Shown here: positions 51,810-61,042 of the stretch, piece by piece
Position numbering within the stretch: position 1 is the first letter of the stretch
How the letters are laid out: every line of letters begins with the position of its first letter
Assembly (NCBI GenBank): GCA_035760965.1
Contig: DASTRY010000055.1
Span: 13,536 to 77,535 of the forward strand
Origin: JADGHX01 sp035760965
GTDB taxonomy: Bacteria > Pseudomonadota > Gammaproteobacteria > Steroidobacterales > Steroidobacteraceae
Length of the DNA stretch: 64,000 bases
Direction: 5' to 3'
Program-made: the position numbers and the translations under genes
The notes under the pieces: generated by a model
Database searches by the model: none
Told to the model about the DNA's origin: nothing
What the model saw: the letters and a program-made list of their open reading frames with translations, nothing else

Positions 51810-52619
51810 CTACCCGGCGGCGGCCCGCGCCTGCCGCGCGAGCGCATCGAAATCGTCTTCAGGGGTCAGGTAGCGGCCGCTGAGCACATCGTAGCGACCG
51901 GAGGCGAGGTCCAGGCACATGCGCGCGCAACGGGCGAGGCCGAGCGCCGGATCGTGATTGGCCTTGATCTGCTTCAGAACCTCGATCATGCCGGGCAGAT
52001 AGCGCTGCGCGTCCGGATCGCTGATCGTGGCCTCGGCCATGTCCGTGTAGACGGTACCCGGCTCGATGGCGAACGCGCTGATGCCGTGCGGCTTCACTTC
52101 CGCGGCCACCTGCTCCGTGAGGCGGATCTCGGTTGCTTTACCAACGCAGTACGCGGAGAGATTCGGCTCGACGCGCGTGCCGCCAAGGCTCGCGACGTTG
52201 ATGATGCGACCGGCGCCGCGCTTGATCATCTCGGGCAGCACGGCGCTCATGTAGAGAAACGGGCCGCGCACGTGCACGGCCTGCGCCGCCCACCACTCGT
52301 CCGGGTCGAGGGTGCCGATCGGACCGAAGGGGCCCGCCAGGCCCGCGTTGTTGACGAGAAGCGTAGTCGGACCGAAGTGGCTGTGGGCTGCGTTGACGAC
52401 GCGCTCGACGTCCTTGCGATGGGTCACGTCGCCGGGCACCGCGAGCGCCTGCCCACCCGCCGCTTTGATCTCCGCGACCGTCGCGTCGATCTGATGGGTC
52501 GAGCGCGCGGTGACGGTGACGCACGCACCCTCCGCCGCGAATGCCTTCGCGATCGCCTTGCCGAAACCGCGCCCGCCGCCGGTGACGAGCGCGATCTGTC
52601 CGGCCAGCTCATTTGCCAT
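51810..52619 (-). CDS. Short-chain dehydrogenase/reductase
   Basis: The 269-residue Rossmann protein has the TGGGRGFGKAIA cofactor loop, NNAGLAGP, a Ser in VASLGGTR and the catalytic pair in YCVGK. It probably oxidises a benzylic or side-chain alcohol to a ketone, or reverses this. The Arg in TARST after the second strand suggests NADP use, but this is weak. Its start overlaps the end of the NTF2-like gene by 11 bases, so both are translated together, and they may act on successive intermediates, as Calpha-dehydrogenases do in lignin dimer pathways. Confidence 0.87.
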   Translation of the reverse strand: MANELAGQIALVTGGGRGFGKAIAKAFAAEGACVTVTARSTHQIDATVAEIKAAGGQALAVPGDVTHRKDVERVVNAAHSHFGPTTLLVNNAGLAGPFGPIGTLDPDEWWAAQAVHVRGPFLYMSAVLPEMIKRGAGRIINVASLGGTRVEPNLSAYCVGKATEIRLTEQVAAEVKPHGISAFAIEPGTVYTDMAEATISDPDAQRYLPGMIEVLKQIKANHDPALGLARCARMCLDLASGRYDVLSGRYLTPEDDFDALARQARAAAG

Positions 52620-53325
52620 CGCCTGCTCCTCGCCACGGCTCGCCCGTCACGGGATGGGCGTAGTGAAACGGCACGACGCCGGTCTCGGGCCACATGACGG
52701 GCTTCGGCTCCGTCACGATCTCATCGGGTCCGAGCGGGTCCTCGGGGAAGCTCTTGGCGAAGAAGGGCTCGGTGCGCACGGGCCAATGCGCCCAGCCCTG
52801 CTCGAACGTGCCCTGGAACACGCACACGTTGCCGCACACGCGAATCTTCCAGATGCCGTCGTCGTTCACGTATTCGTTCTCGTACAGCCCGCCTTCCCAC
52901 CACTGCTGCGGCAGTCTGCCCGGTCCGCCGGGCCGCGTCTCGTGGCTGCCGGCTTGCATGATGTAACGAAAACGGCCCTTGGCCGTCTTGCGGTCAGGCG
53001 CCACGTCGACGATGTCTTGCAGCTGCGGATGATCGAGCAGGAAGCCCGGCACCGGGCCGTTCACGCCGCCCGTGAAGTTTTTCCGGAATCGATCGCAGTA
53101 GAGACGGCGCAGCCCCGCCTTGCCGCGGAAGACGCCGCCCATGAAGCGCACCTCGCCGTCATCCGCGAACAGCGCGACCACCTCGTCGTACAGACACTTG
53201 TCGAGGTAGTAGCCGTACGCATGCTGCAACCGCCTGATGGCGTGGATGTCCTCGAGCGCTCCCACTTGCTTCTCGAGTTGCTCGATTCTTCTCACGAGCG
53301 CGGGAATCAGGTCTGTCGGGGTCAT
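52609..53325 (-). CDS. NTF2/SnoaL-fold protein, possible lyase
   Basis: The 238-residue protein opens with a short coiled helix and then the SnoaL-like core (IHAIRRLQHAYGYYLDKCLYDEVVALFADDGEVRF, HPQLQDIVDVAPDRKTAKGRF, GLYENEYVNDDGIWKI). A long C-terminal arm ends PFHYAHPVTGEPW. Most SnoaL-like proteins have about 130-150 residues; this extended form is the size I recall for LdpA/PcfL-type cofactor-free lyases, which release formaldehyde from lignin diarylpropane or phenylcoumaran units. The overlapping SDR, divergent ligW and the formaldehyde genes make that idea attractive, but the assignment rests on fold, length and context only. Confidence 0.7.
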   Translation of the reverse strand: MTPTDLIPALVRRIEQLEKQVGALEDIHAIRRLQHAYGYYLDKCLYDEVVALFADDGEVRFMGGVFRGKAGLRRLYCDRFRKNFTGGVNGPVPGFLLDHPQLQDIVDVAPDRKTAKGRFRYIMQAGSHETRPGGPGRLPQQWWEGGLYENEYVNDDGIWKIRVCGNVCVFQGTFEQGWAHWPVRTEPFFAKSFPEDPLGPDEIVTEPKPVMWPETGVVPFHYAHPVTGEPWRGAGDGK

Positions 53326-53368
53326 GATGACGGCGCGTGATGAGATACTGAGAGCGGAGGATCATAAC

Positions 53369-54421
53369 GTGCCTGAAACCAAGATTGCCCCCTCACCGAA
53401 ATACAAGCGTATCGCCACCGAAGAGGCCTGGGCGCCGCCCGAGCTGATCGCGGAATTCCGCCGGCTGATCGAGAAGAAGCTCGTCGACGATCCGGCGTTC
53501 GTGAGCCTCTGGGGTTACTACGGCAGCCATCCGAGCCAGCGTGCGCAGGATCTGCTGCGCAGGATCCAGCGCATCGACGAGACGCGCATCGCCGACATGG
53601 ACGCGACCGGTATCGATCTGCAGCTGCTGCTCCTCACCGCGCCCGGCGTGCAAGTCATGGACAAAGAGACCGCGGTCTCGATGGCGAAGCTCAGCAACGA
53701 TCGCGTCGCGGACGCCGTGAAGAAGTGGCCGACGCGCTTTGCAGCGCTGGCGGCGGTCGCGCCGCAAGACCCGGCCGCGGCGGCGAAAGAGCTGGAGCGT
53801 GCCGTGAAGACGCTCGGCTTGAAGGGCGCGGTGATCAACTCGCACACGCGCGGCGAGTTTCTCGACGATGCGAAGTTCTGGGACATCTTCGCGGCGGCCG
53901 AGGCGCTCGATGTTCCGATTTACATCCATCCGTCCGGCCCGCCGAAGTCGATGGCGGAGCCGTTCCTCGAGCGCGGCCTCGAGGGGGCCGTGTTCGGCTT
54001 CGGCGTCGAGGTCGCGCTGCACGTCCTGCGCATCATCGTGAGCGGTGCGTTCGATCGCTTCCCGAATCTCAAGATCGTGATCGGGCACACGGGTGAAGGG
54101 CTGCCGTTCTGGCTCTACCGGCTCGACTACATGCACACGGCATCGGTGCGCTCCGGCCGTTACGAGACGCTGAAGCCGCTGAAGAAGAAGCTCAGCGACT
54201 ACATCCGCGAGAACCTGTATGTCACCAACAGCGGCGTGGCGTGGGAGCCGTCCGTCAAGCTCTGCCAGCAGGTGCTCGGCGTCGATCGCGTGCTGTATGC
54301 GATGGACTATCCGTATCAGTTCGTGCCCGAAGAGGTCACGATCAACGACAACTTCGCGATGAGCGACGCGGACAAGAAGAAATTCTTCCAGACGAACGCC
54401 GAGCGGGTATTCAAGCTCTGA
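53369..54421 (+). CDS. ligW: LigW-type 5-carboxyvanillate decarboxylase
   Basis: The GTG at 53369 has GGAGG at eight bases and gives 350 residues. The protein follows LigW closely: RIATEEAW (metal-binding Glu18/19), SLWGYYGSHPSQRA, RIADMDATGID, VAPQDP, INSHTRGEFLDD, YIHPSGP, GHTGEGLPFWLYRLDYMH, VTNSGVAWEPSVKLCQQVLG and YAMDYPYQ. The two His (IHP, GHTGE) and the Asp of MDYPY complete the Mn site described for LigW (E19, H188, H241, D314). The reaction turns 5-carboxyvanillate into vanillate plus CO2, the end of 5,5'-dehydrodivanillate (biaryl) breakdown. Vanillate is the LigM substrate, which links this gene to the C1 operon. A related 2,3- or 2,6-dihydroxybenzoate decarboxylase is the alternative. 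Confidence 0.82.
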   Translation: MPETKIAPSPKYKRIATEEAWAPPELIAEFRRLIEKKLVDDPAFVSLWGYYGSHPSQRAQDLLRRIQRIDETRIADMDATGIDLQLLLLTAPGVQVMDKETAVSMAKLSNDRVADAVKKWPTRFAALAAVAPQDPAAAAKELERAVKTLGLKGAVINSHTRGEFLDDAKFWDIFAAAEALDVPIYIHPSGPPKSMAEPFLERGLEGAVFGFGVEVALHVLRIIVSGAFDRFPNLKIVIGHTGEGLPFWLYRLDYMHTASVRSGRYETLKPLKKKLSDYIRENLYVTNSGVAWEPSVKLCQQVLGVDRVLYAMDYPYQFVPEEVTINDNFAMSDADKKKFFQTNAERVFKL

Positions 54422-54462
54422 GCGCCCGCCGCAGCGACCGCGCAGAGCCGCGAGACACCATC

Positions 54463-56430
54463 TCAGTTCTGCGCGGTCGCGGCCGGCTTGCCGAGGTGCT
54501 TGTCGAAGAACGCGAGGATGCGCTCGTACGCCTCGACTCTGTGCTTCTCGTCGAGGAACCCGTGCCCCTCGCCCCACTCGGTGAACCACTCCGGCGGATT
54601 GCCCGCCTTCGTCAGCGCATCGCGCATGCGGACTGCGTGCTCGTAGGGCGCGCGCTCGTCGATCTTGCCGTGCAGGAGCAGCACCGGCACATGAATCTTG
54701 TCGGCGTTGTACACGGGTGAACGCCGCTTCAGCTCCTCGGTGTCCGTACCTAACGCCGCCTTCAGATAATTCACACCGCTCTCGACGCTCTGGATGTCGC
54801 CCTTCTCGAACATCAGCGGCAGGTCGTACACGCCGGCGAGACCCACGGCGCAGCGGAACATGTCCGGCTCACGGAAAGCCCCGGTGAGCGCCGCGTACGC
54901 GCCGTAGCTGGCTCCGTAAATGCAGATTCGCTTCGCGTCGGCGACGCCATCGCCGATTGCCCAGCGCACGCCGTCCGTGATGTCGTCCTGCATCTCGCGG
55001 CCCCAGCGTCCGAACCCCGCGCCCTCGAAGCCGCGCCCGCGTCCGCCCGAGCCGCGATAGTTCACCTGCAGCACCGCGTAGCCGCGCGAGGCGAAGAGCT
55101 GCGCCTCCCAGTCGAAATCCCACGTGTCGTAAACCCCGTGCGGTCCGCCATGGACGAGCACGATCAGCGGCAGCTTCTTTTGCGGTACGCCGTGCGGCAC
55201 GGTGAGGTAGCCGCGAATCTTCAGGCCGTCGCGCGCCACGAATTCGATGGGGTCCACATCGCCCAGCTCGTCGGTCTTGATGTCCGGATAGGCGACGAGG
55301 TGCTGCAGCAGCTTGCGGTTCTTCACGTCCACGACGATGAACACCGGCGGCGTGCGCGGGGCCGAAACGACCGCGACCGCGTAGGACATGTCGTCCGTCT
55401 GGCTGGTGATCCGGACGTTGTGGCCCTTGAAGAGCGACCGCAGCCATTGATGCGCCTGAGCAAGCGGATGCTGCGGATCGGGATACCAGTACTCCGGAAG
55501 GTGATCGACGTAGACGAATCCCCACGGCCTGTTATGGGGATCGACACCGAGCGGCTCGATATCCACGTCCTTGTTCCGATACAGGAGCTCTTCCGCGCCG
55601 GTGGCGGCGGACCACTTGAACACGCCGGTGGTCGGGGCATCGCGATCGTCGATCGCGAGGAACTCGTCGGGCACGCCGGTCGGTCCGACGGGGATCAGAG
55701 TTCCACGCAACGGCGCGGTGGTCACGAGGCGCTCCCATTGATGCTTCGGTCCGAGGCGGAACACCTCGTTCGAGCCCTCGCGATCGTGCCCATACACGAG
55801 AGCGACGTTGTGTGCGCTGTCGGTGATGAAGATACCGTTACGCAGTGGCGAACCGACGACCTTGGAGAGCACTCCGGTATTCAGGTTCATGCGGTACACC
55901 GCGTTGATCTCGCCCTCCTTGCCGTACCCGTACGTCTGCATGAGCACGTCGCGATCGTTGCCAGGGATGCTGCCGATCACAGAGCCGGCGGCGTCGACGG
56001 ATTCGCGCTTCGTGATGTGCGTGCCGGTCTGCATCAGGCCCGCCTGATATCCGAAGAGCAGCTCCGCGTCCTTGCCGTTGGTGTCGAGCCGGATGATCTC
56101 GCCCGTCGGCACCTTGTAGGAGTTGTAGCCGGGAAAGACACGCGCGGGCTCGATCAGCAGGCGCTTGTCGCCGGCCCACGTGAACGAGGCGATGTCGATC
56201 TCGTCGCCGAACGTCGTGTTCCCAGTGGGCTTGAGGTCCGGATAGTGCAGAATCGCGATGGCTTCGCGCCCGTCGTGGCGCCGCGTGAATGCGAGGTACT
56301 GGCCGTGCGGCGAGATCTTCAGTGACTGGAACCGTGGGAAGTTCGTGAAGCGCTCGATGGGCGGCGGGTTCGCCGCGAGCGCGAATAACGGGCAGCCGAG
56401 TGCGACGAGACCCGCGAGACCGATCCGCAT
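54463..56430 (-). CDS. Secreted S9 family peptidase (prolyl oligopeptidase-like)
   Basis: The ATG at 56430 starts a signal peptide (MRIGLAGLVALGCPLFALAA). The 655-residue protein has an N-terminal beta-propeller (about 25-390) and a C-terminal alpha/beta hydrolase. The catalytic triad is visible: Ser in YGASYGAY (about 508), Asp in GKIDERAPYEH (about 591) and His in GEGHGF (about 621). HGGPHGVYDTWDFDWEAQLF gives the oxyanion region. It cuts short peptides in the periplasm, as a dipeptidyl- or acylaminoacyl-peptidase. It follows the EamA gene by 40 bases, but a metabolic link to the ThDP gene is not evident. Confidence 0.88.
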   Translation of the reverse strand: MRIGLAGLVALGCPLFALAANPPPIERFTNFPRFQSLKISPHGQYLAFTRRHDGREAIAILHYPDLKPTGNTTFGDEIDIASFTWAGDKRLLIEPARVFPGYNSYKVPTGEIIRLDTNGKDAELLFGYQAGLMQTGTHITKRESVDAAGSVIGSIPGNDRDVLMQTYGYGKEGEINAVYRMNLNTGVLSKVVGSPLRNGIFITDSAHNVALVYGHDREGSNEVFRLGPKHQWERLVTTAPLRGTLIPVGPTGVPDEFLAIDDRDAPTTGVFKWSAATGAEELLYRNKDVDIEPLGVDPHNRPWGFVYVDHLPEYWYPDPQHPLAQAHQWLRSLFKGHNVRITSQTDDMSYAVAVVSAPRTPPVFIVVDVKNRKLLQHLVAYPDIKTDELGDVDPIEFVARDGLKIRGYLTVPHGVPQKKLPLIVLVHGGPHGVYDTWDFDWEAQLFASRGYAVLQVNYRGSGGRGRGFEGAGFGRWGREMQDDITDGVRWAIGDGVADAKRICIYGASYGAYAALTGAFREPDMFRCAVGLAGVYDLPLMFEKGDIQSVESGVNYLKAALGTDTEELKRRSPVYNADKIHVPVLLLHGKIDERAPYEHAVRMRDALTKAGNPPEWFTEWGEGHGFLDEKHRVEAYERILAFFDKHLGKPAATAQN

Positions 56431-56470
56431 CGTCGTTGTCCTTGTTCTATCCCTGACACAGCTAGTGTAC

Positions 56471-57382
56471 TCATTTCCAGCGGGCAAGTAGATAGACGCC
56501 CAGGAGGACGAGCGCCGTCCCGAGCGCTATCCAGATCGTGAACGGCTCTCCGAGCAGCAGCACGCTTAACAGAATCGTCGACAGTGGGCCGATATTGCCC
56601 GTCTGCGCGGTCACGTTGGACCCGACGCGCTCGATTGCGAGCATCACGAGGAGCACGGGCAGAAACGTGCACGCGATCGCGTTCAGAAGTGAGAGCCAGA
56701 TCACCTGCGGCGCGACGTGCAGCGCCGCGATGGGCCGCAGGAGAAAGAACTGCGCAACACAAAGGATGCTGGCCACACTCGACGAGATGCCGGTGATGCG
56801 CAGAGCACCCAGCCGCTTCACCACCTGTCCGCTATAGAGCAGATACAGCGCGTAGCTGATCGCGCTACCCAGAACGAGCAGCGACCCGAGCACCACGTGC
56901 GAGCCGCTGGTTGTCACGTCGTGCCCGAACACGACGATGATGCCGAGATAGCTCACGAGAAGCGCGATCCACTGCCGCTGGGAAACTTGCTGCTTGAACA
57001 ACAGCACGCTGATGACGAGCACGAACGTCGGGTTCAAGTACAGGATCAACCGCTCGAGGCTCGCACTGATGTACTGCAGCCCCATGAAGTCCAGGAAACT
57101 GGCGAGGTAGTAGCCGCAGAACCCGAGGGCGATGAGCGTGAGCCGATCGCGGCGCGTGAGCGCGGGCTTGCCGCGGCTCGCATAGATGGACAACCCGACG
57201 AACAGCGGCAACGCGAACAGCATGCGATACATGAGCAGCGTCACCGCATCGACATCGTAGCGGTAAGCGAGCTTCACGATGATCGCCTTGCCGGAGAACG
57301 CGATCGCGCCTGCGCTCGCGAGCGCGATGCCCTGCAGGCGATTGGATTTGCCGTCAGAATTGTTCAAGGTGGGTGCCTTCAT
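56471..57382 (-). CDS. EamA/DMT-superfamily transporter
   Basis: The 303-residue protein has ten hydrophobic segments in two EamA halves, the first from GIALASAGAIAFSGKAIIVKLAY and the second from VLGSLLVLGSAISYALYLL. The end LLGVYLLARWK is typical. Drug/metabolite exporters of this type move amino acids or small organic molecules across the inner membrane. It lies 51 bases after the benzaldehyde-lyase-like gene in the same direction, so it may export a toxic aldehyde or ketol, or be unrelated. Confidence 0.85.
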   Translation of the reverse strand: MKAPTLNNSDGKSNRLQGIALASAGAIAFSGKAIIVKLAYRYDVDAVTLLMYRMLFALPLFVGLSIYASRGKPALTRRDRLTLIALGFCGYYLASFLDFMGLQYISASLERLILYLNPTFVLVISVLLFKQQVSQRQWIALLVSYLGIIVVFGHDVTTSGSHVVLGSLLVLGSAISYALYLLYSGQVVKRLGALRITGISSSVASILCVAQFFLLRPIAALHVAPQVIWLSLLNAIACTFLPVLLVMLAIERVGSNVTAQTGNIGPLSTILLSVLLLGEPFTIWIALGTALVLLGVYLLARWK

Positions 57383-57433
57383 TATTCATGAAGGCATCCG
57401 GCGGGGCCAGTCGCGCGAGATCTCTCTTTCGAG

Positions 57434-59110
57434 CTAGTTGTGACGCGCCATCAACAACTCGACTTCCGGCGGGATCGGCGCGACGTCGATCTCGACATTG
57501 ATGCAGGTCGGCTTGCGGCTCGCGAACGCAGAGGCAATCGCGGGCGCGAGCTCCTCGATGCGTGTGACGTACGTGCCCTGCGCGCCGAATGCACGCGCGA
57601 CGTCGTGATAGCGCGCGTCCCCGAGGCGCGTGCCGAGCACGCGATCGCGACCCGACACGATCTCCTGAAAGTGCTGCGAGGCCGCCCAGCTCCGATTGTT
57701 CATGATCAGCACGACGATCGGCAGGCCGTGTCGCGTCATCGTGTCGAATTCGGCGATCGTGAATCCGACCGCGCCGTCACCCGCTAGGCACAGCACGGGC
57801 CGATTCCGATGCGCGACCTGCGCACCGAGCGCGAGCCCGAGCCCGAAGCCCACCGCGCCGAGGAAGCCGTGCGTGATATAGCTGCCCGGCCGCGCTTGGC
57901 GAATCGTCTCGTTGAGCCAGTGATACGACTCCGCGCCGTCGCCGACGACGATGGCGTCCTCGGGCAAATTATCCGCGATGGTCGCGACGACCTGATACGG
58001 ATGAATCGGCGGCGCCGTGCGCGTGAGCCACTCGCCGAAGCGTTTGCGCCGGGCCGCTTTGGCATCCTGGATCGTCCGTTGCCAGGCCGAGAGATCCGGC
58101 CACCGCCGCTCCCCGGCCTGCGCGTTGAGGGCTCGCAGGGCCTCGCGAGTATCCGCAACGATCGGCACGGCCACATCGCGCAGGCGACCGATCTCCTTCG
58201 GGTCGATCTCGACGTGGATCAGCTGCGCCGCGCTCGGCACCAGGCGATCGCTGATGCCCATCGTGAAGAGCCCGAAGCGCACGCCTAGCGCGAGCACCAC
58301 ATCGGGACGCGCATCAGCCGCCGTGAGATCGGCGAGCTTGTGATACGTGCCGCCATACAGAGGGTGGCTGCTCGGCAGGAGTCCGTGGGCCTGAAAATCC
58401 GAGAACACCGGAATGCCGGTGCGTTCGACGAACGCGCGCAGCTCGGCGCCCGCATCGCTCTGCCAGGCGCCCGGTCCGATCATCACGATCGGGCGCTTCG
58501 CGGTGGCGAGCAGATCGAGCGCCTGCTCGATCGCGCGCTCGGCCGGCGCAACGGGCGAATCGAGCACGATGTTTCGCGGCACGCGCACCGCACTTTCATC
58601 GACGGCGGCGGTGAGCACGTCCGACGGCAAGTCGAGCAGCACCGGCCCCGTCGGACCGGAGGTCGCGAGCCGCACGGCCTGCGCGACGAGCCGCGGGATC
58701 TGCGTGGGCGTCGTGATCTGATGGGCCCATTTCATCACGGGGCGAGCGATCGCCACTTGATCGAGGCCGGCCTGCAGCGTGTTCGTCTCGGCATCGCGCA
58801 GAGCCGCCGAACCGCTGAGATACAGCACGGGCGTCCGATCGAGGAACGCGTTCGCCATCGACGTGACGGCGTTCGTGAAGCCCGGCCCGGCCGTCACCAT
58901 GGCAACACCGAGCGTGCGGGCGGCGCGTGCGTAGCCTTCCGCGGCGTGGCCCGCAGCCGCTTCGTGGCGGGTGTCGATGATCGGCACGCCATGGGCCGCG
59001 AGCGATTGAAAGATCGTTTCCAGATGGGCGCCGTGCAGACCGAACACGTGCCGCACGTTCGCCGCCAGGAGAGTGCGGACGACCAGCTCGCCGCCTGTGA
59101 CCGTTGCCAT
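57434..59110 (-). CDS. Benzaldehyde lyase-like ThDP enzyme
   Basis: The 558-residue protein aligns from its first residues with Pseudomonas fluorescens benzaldehyde lyase: TGGELVVRTL, FGLHGAH at the same numbering (His26, Ala28, His29), IIDTRHEAAAGHAAEGYARA with Glu50, and LRDAETNTLQAG with Gln113. The ThDP/Mg site is GDGAVGFTIAEFDT followed by MNNRSW. Benzaldehyde lyase reversibly cleaves benzoins and related aromatic alpha-hydroxyketones to aldehydes, and supported growth of its source strain on anisoin, a methoxylated lignin-like dimer. GGAGGGG lies seven bases before the ATG. It is divergent from another ThDP gene. Acetolactate-synthase-like activity is less likely because the BAL-specific pocket is kept. 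Confidence 0.8.
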   Translation of the reverse strand: MATVTGGELVVRTLLAANVRHVFGLHGAHLETIFQSLAAHGVPIIDTRHEAAAGHAAEGYARAARTLGVAMVTAGPGFTNAVTSMANAFLDRTPVLYLSGSAALRDAETNTLQAGLDQVAIARPVMKWAHQITTPTQIPRLVAQAVRLATSGPTGPVLLDLPSDVLTAAVDESAVRVPRNIVLDSPVAPAERAIEQALDLLATAKRPIVMIGPGAWQSDAGAELRAFVERTGIPVFSDFQAHGLLPSSHPLYGGTYHKLADLTAADARPDVVLALGVRFGLFTMGISDRLVPSAAQLIHVEIDPKEIGRLRDVAVPIVADTREALRALNAQAGERRWPDLSAWQRTIQDAKAARRKRFGEWLTRTAPPIHPYQVVATIADNLPEDAIVVGDGAESYHWLNETIRQARPGSYITHGFLGAVGFGLGLALGAQVAHRNRPVLCLAGDGAVGFTIAEFDTMTRHGLPIVVLIMNNRSWAASQHFQEIVSGRDRVLGTRLGDARYHDVARAFGAQGTYVTRIEELAPAIASAFASRKPTCINVEIDVAPIPPEVELLMARHN

Positions 59111-59183
59111 ATCGAACCCCTCCGCGTGGTGCGGGCAATAGAAGAGAAATCGGCGCCGGGGTCAACGTGGCCGGGTCCGGTCG

Positions 59184-59199
59184 ACCGCTCGGGAGCGGT
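59184..59199. promoter_or_regulatory. Palindrome between two divergent ThDP genes
   Basis: ACCGCTC-GG-GAGCGGT is a perfect 7+7 inverted repeat in the 205 bp that separate the benzaldehyde-lyase-like gene (start 59110, minus) and the second ThDP gene (start 59316, plus). It is a possible shared operator. In such GC-rich DNA chance palindromes are common, so support is modest. Confidence 0.4.
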
Positions 59200-59315
59200 G
59201 AAGCTGCGCCATTCGCCCCGCGCGGCGCGCCCTCTGACCGTCTGGGGGCCGCACCGGGACCCGGGCCTTGCCGTGCAGACGCGGGCGTTCCGGTAGTGGG
59301 CTACCATTCCCCCGC

Positions 59316-61022
59316 ATGTCATACACCACCGGAACCGCATTTCTCGAGGCGTTGCTCGAGACGGGTGTCGAGTATGTGTTCTGCAATCTGGGCAGCGACC
59401 ATACTTCGATCGTCGAGGCTTATGCCGCCGGCCGGCGCGCCGGCAAGAAGATGCCGCAGCTCATCACCGCGCCTCACGAATTCGTCGCGATGACCGCCGC
59501 TCATGGGTACGCCATGGTCACCGGGCGCGCGCAGGCGGTGGTGGTACACGTCGAGTGCGGCACGCAGTCGCTCGCCGGCGCGGTTCACAACGCTGCCAAG
59601 GGACGTGTGCCGCTGTTCGTGTTCGCGGGCGCATCACCTGCGACTCAGGATGGCGAGGCGCGCGGCTCGCGCAACGAATTCATCCAGTGGCTGCAGGATG
59701 TGTTCGATCAGCGCGGCCTCGTGCGCGGCTACATGCGCTACGACAACGAGATCCGCGTCGGTGCGAACGTGAAGCAGCTCATCGCCCGCGCCATGCAGTT
59801 CGCGCACAGCGAGCCGAAGGGACCGGTGTACATGGTGGGTCCGCGCGAGATCATGGAGCAGGAGATCGCGCCGGTGACGCTCGATCGCGCGAAATGGCCG
59901 GCCATCGCGCCGGCCGCATTGCCGCCCGGCGCGCCGGAAAACATCGCGACGCTGCTCGCCAACGCGAAGCGCCCGCTCATCGTCACCTCGTACGCGGGAC
60001 GTAACCTGGCGGCCGTCGAGCAGCTCGTGCGCCTCGCGCAGCGTCTCGGCATCGGCGTGCACGAGTCCGTGCCGAATCATCTGAGCTTTCCGCACGACCA
60101 TCCGCTCTATCAGGGCAGCCAGTGGAACGAGAAGCGGCAGAGCCCGCAGCTCGCCGAGGCGGACGTCATCCTCGTCGTCGACAGCGACGTGCCGTGGATT
60201 CCGCAGATCAACCGGCCGAGTCGCGATGCGCGGATCATTCACATCGACACGGATCCGCTGAAACAGCAGATGCCGCTGTGGTACATCGGCGCGGAGCAGG
60301 TCTATCGCGCCGACGTCGTCGTTGCGCTTGGGCAGATCAACAGTTATCTCGATACGGTGAAGGTCAACGAGTCGCTCGTGAACGAGCGGCGCGGCCACTA
60401 CGAGCGACTGCACGCCGAGCGCGAAGAGATGCTGCGGAAGGCGGAGCAGCCGACCGGTGATGCGATCACGCCCGAGTATCTGAGCGCGTGCGTCGGGCGC
60501 GCCATCGGTCCGGACGCGATCGTGCTGAGTGAAGCCGTCACGAACTTTCACAATGTCGCCAACCACGTGAGGCGCACGAAGCCCGGCACGCTCATGGCGA
60601 GCGGCGGCGGCTCGCTGGGCTGGAACGGTGGAGCGGCGGTGGGCGTGAAGCTCGCCAAGCCGGATACGTTCGTCACCACGATGACGGGCGACGGCACGTA
60701 CATGTTCTCCATCCCCGGCACCGTGCACTGGATGTCGAAGCGCTATCGAGCGCCCTTCCTGCAAGTGATCTTCAACAACAGAGGCTGGCGCGCGCCGCGG
60801 TACTCCGCGATGGGCGTGCACCCGGAAGGGCTCGCGAGCCAGGGGGACGACATCGCCGTGAGCTTCGAGCCGCCGCCGGACTACGCCGGCATCGCCGCCG
60901 CCGCGGGCGGTGCGCATGCCGAGCGGATCACGCGCGTCGACGAAGTGGAGGCCGCCATCGCGCGCGCCGTGCGAGTGGTTCGCGAAGAAGGCCGCAGTGC
61001 CGTGATCGACGCGTCGGTTTAA
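59316..61022 (+). CDS. ThDP-dependent enzyme of unknown substrate
   Basis: The 568-residue protein has the three-domain decarboxylase/acetolactate-synthase layout. The N-terminal PYR domain has catalytic Glu in TAPHEFVAMTAAHGYAM, and the C-terminal PP domain has MTGDGTYMFSIPGTVHW (about 457) and IFNNRGWRAPRY. The middle domain lacks the FAD-binding features of true acetolactate synthase. The segments QSLAGAVHNAAKGRVPLFVF and GWNGGAAVGVKLA place it in a subfamily usually annotated only as thiamine pyrophosphate-requiring. It is followed after 20 bases by a DUF3237 gene. A role in C-C bond cleavage of an aromatic 2-keto acid or ketol is inferred from the neighbouring benzaldehyde-lyase homologue and decarboxylases. 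Confidence 0.8.
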   Translation: MSYTTGTAFLEALLETGVEYVFCNLGSDHTSIVEAYAAGRRAGKKMPQLITAPHEFVAMTAAHGYAMVTGRAQAVVVHVECGTQSLAGAVHNAAKGRVPLFVFAGASPATQDGEARGSRNEFIQWLQDVFDQRGLVRGYMRYDNEIRVGANVKQLIARAMQFAHSEPKGPVYMVGPREIMEQEIAPVTLDRAKWPAIAPAALPPGAPENIATLLANAKRPLIVTSYAGRNLAAVEQLVRLAQRLGIGVHESVPNHLSFPHDHPLYQGSQWNEKRQSPQLAEADVILVVDSDVPWIPQINRPSRDARIIHIDTDPLKQQMPLWYIGAEQVYRADVVVALGQINSYLDTVKVNESLVNERRGHYERLHAEREEMLRKAEQPTGDAITPEYLSACVGRAIGPDAIVLSEAVTNFHNVANHVRRTKPGTLMASGGGSLGWNGGAAVGVKLAKPDTFVTTMTGDGTYMFSIPGTVHWMSKRYRAPFLQVIFNNRGWRAPRYSAMGVHPEGLASQGDDIAVSFEPPPDYAGIAAAAGGAHAERITRVDEVEAAIARAVRVVREEGRSAVIDASV

Positions 61023-61042
61023 CTTCGAGGAGCACTCTCAGC

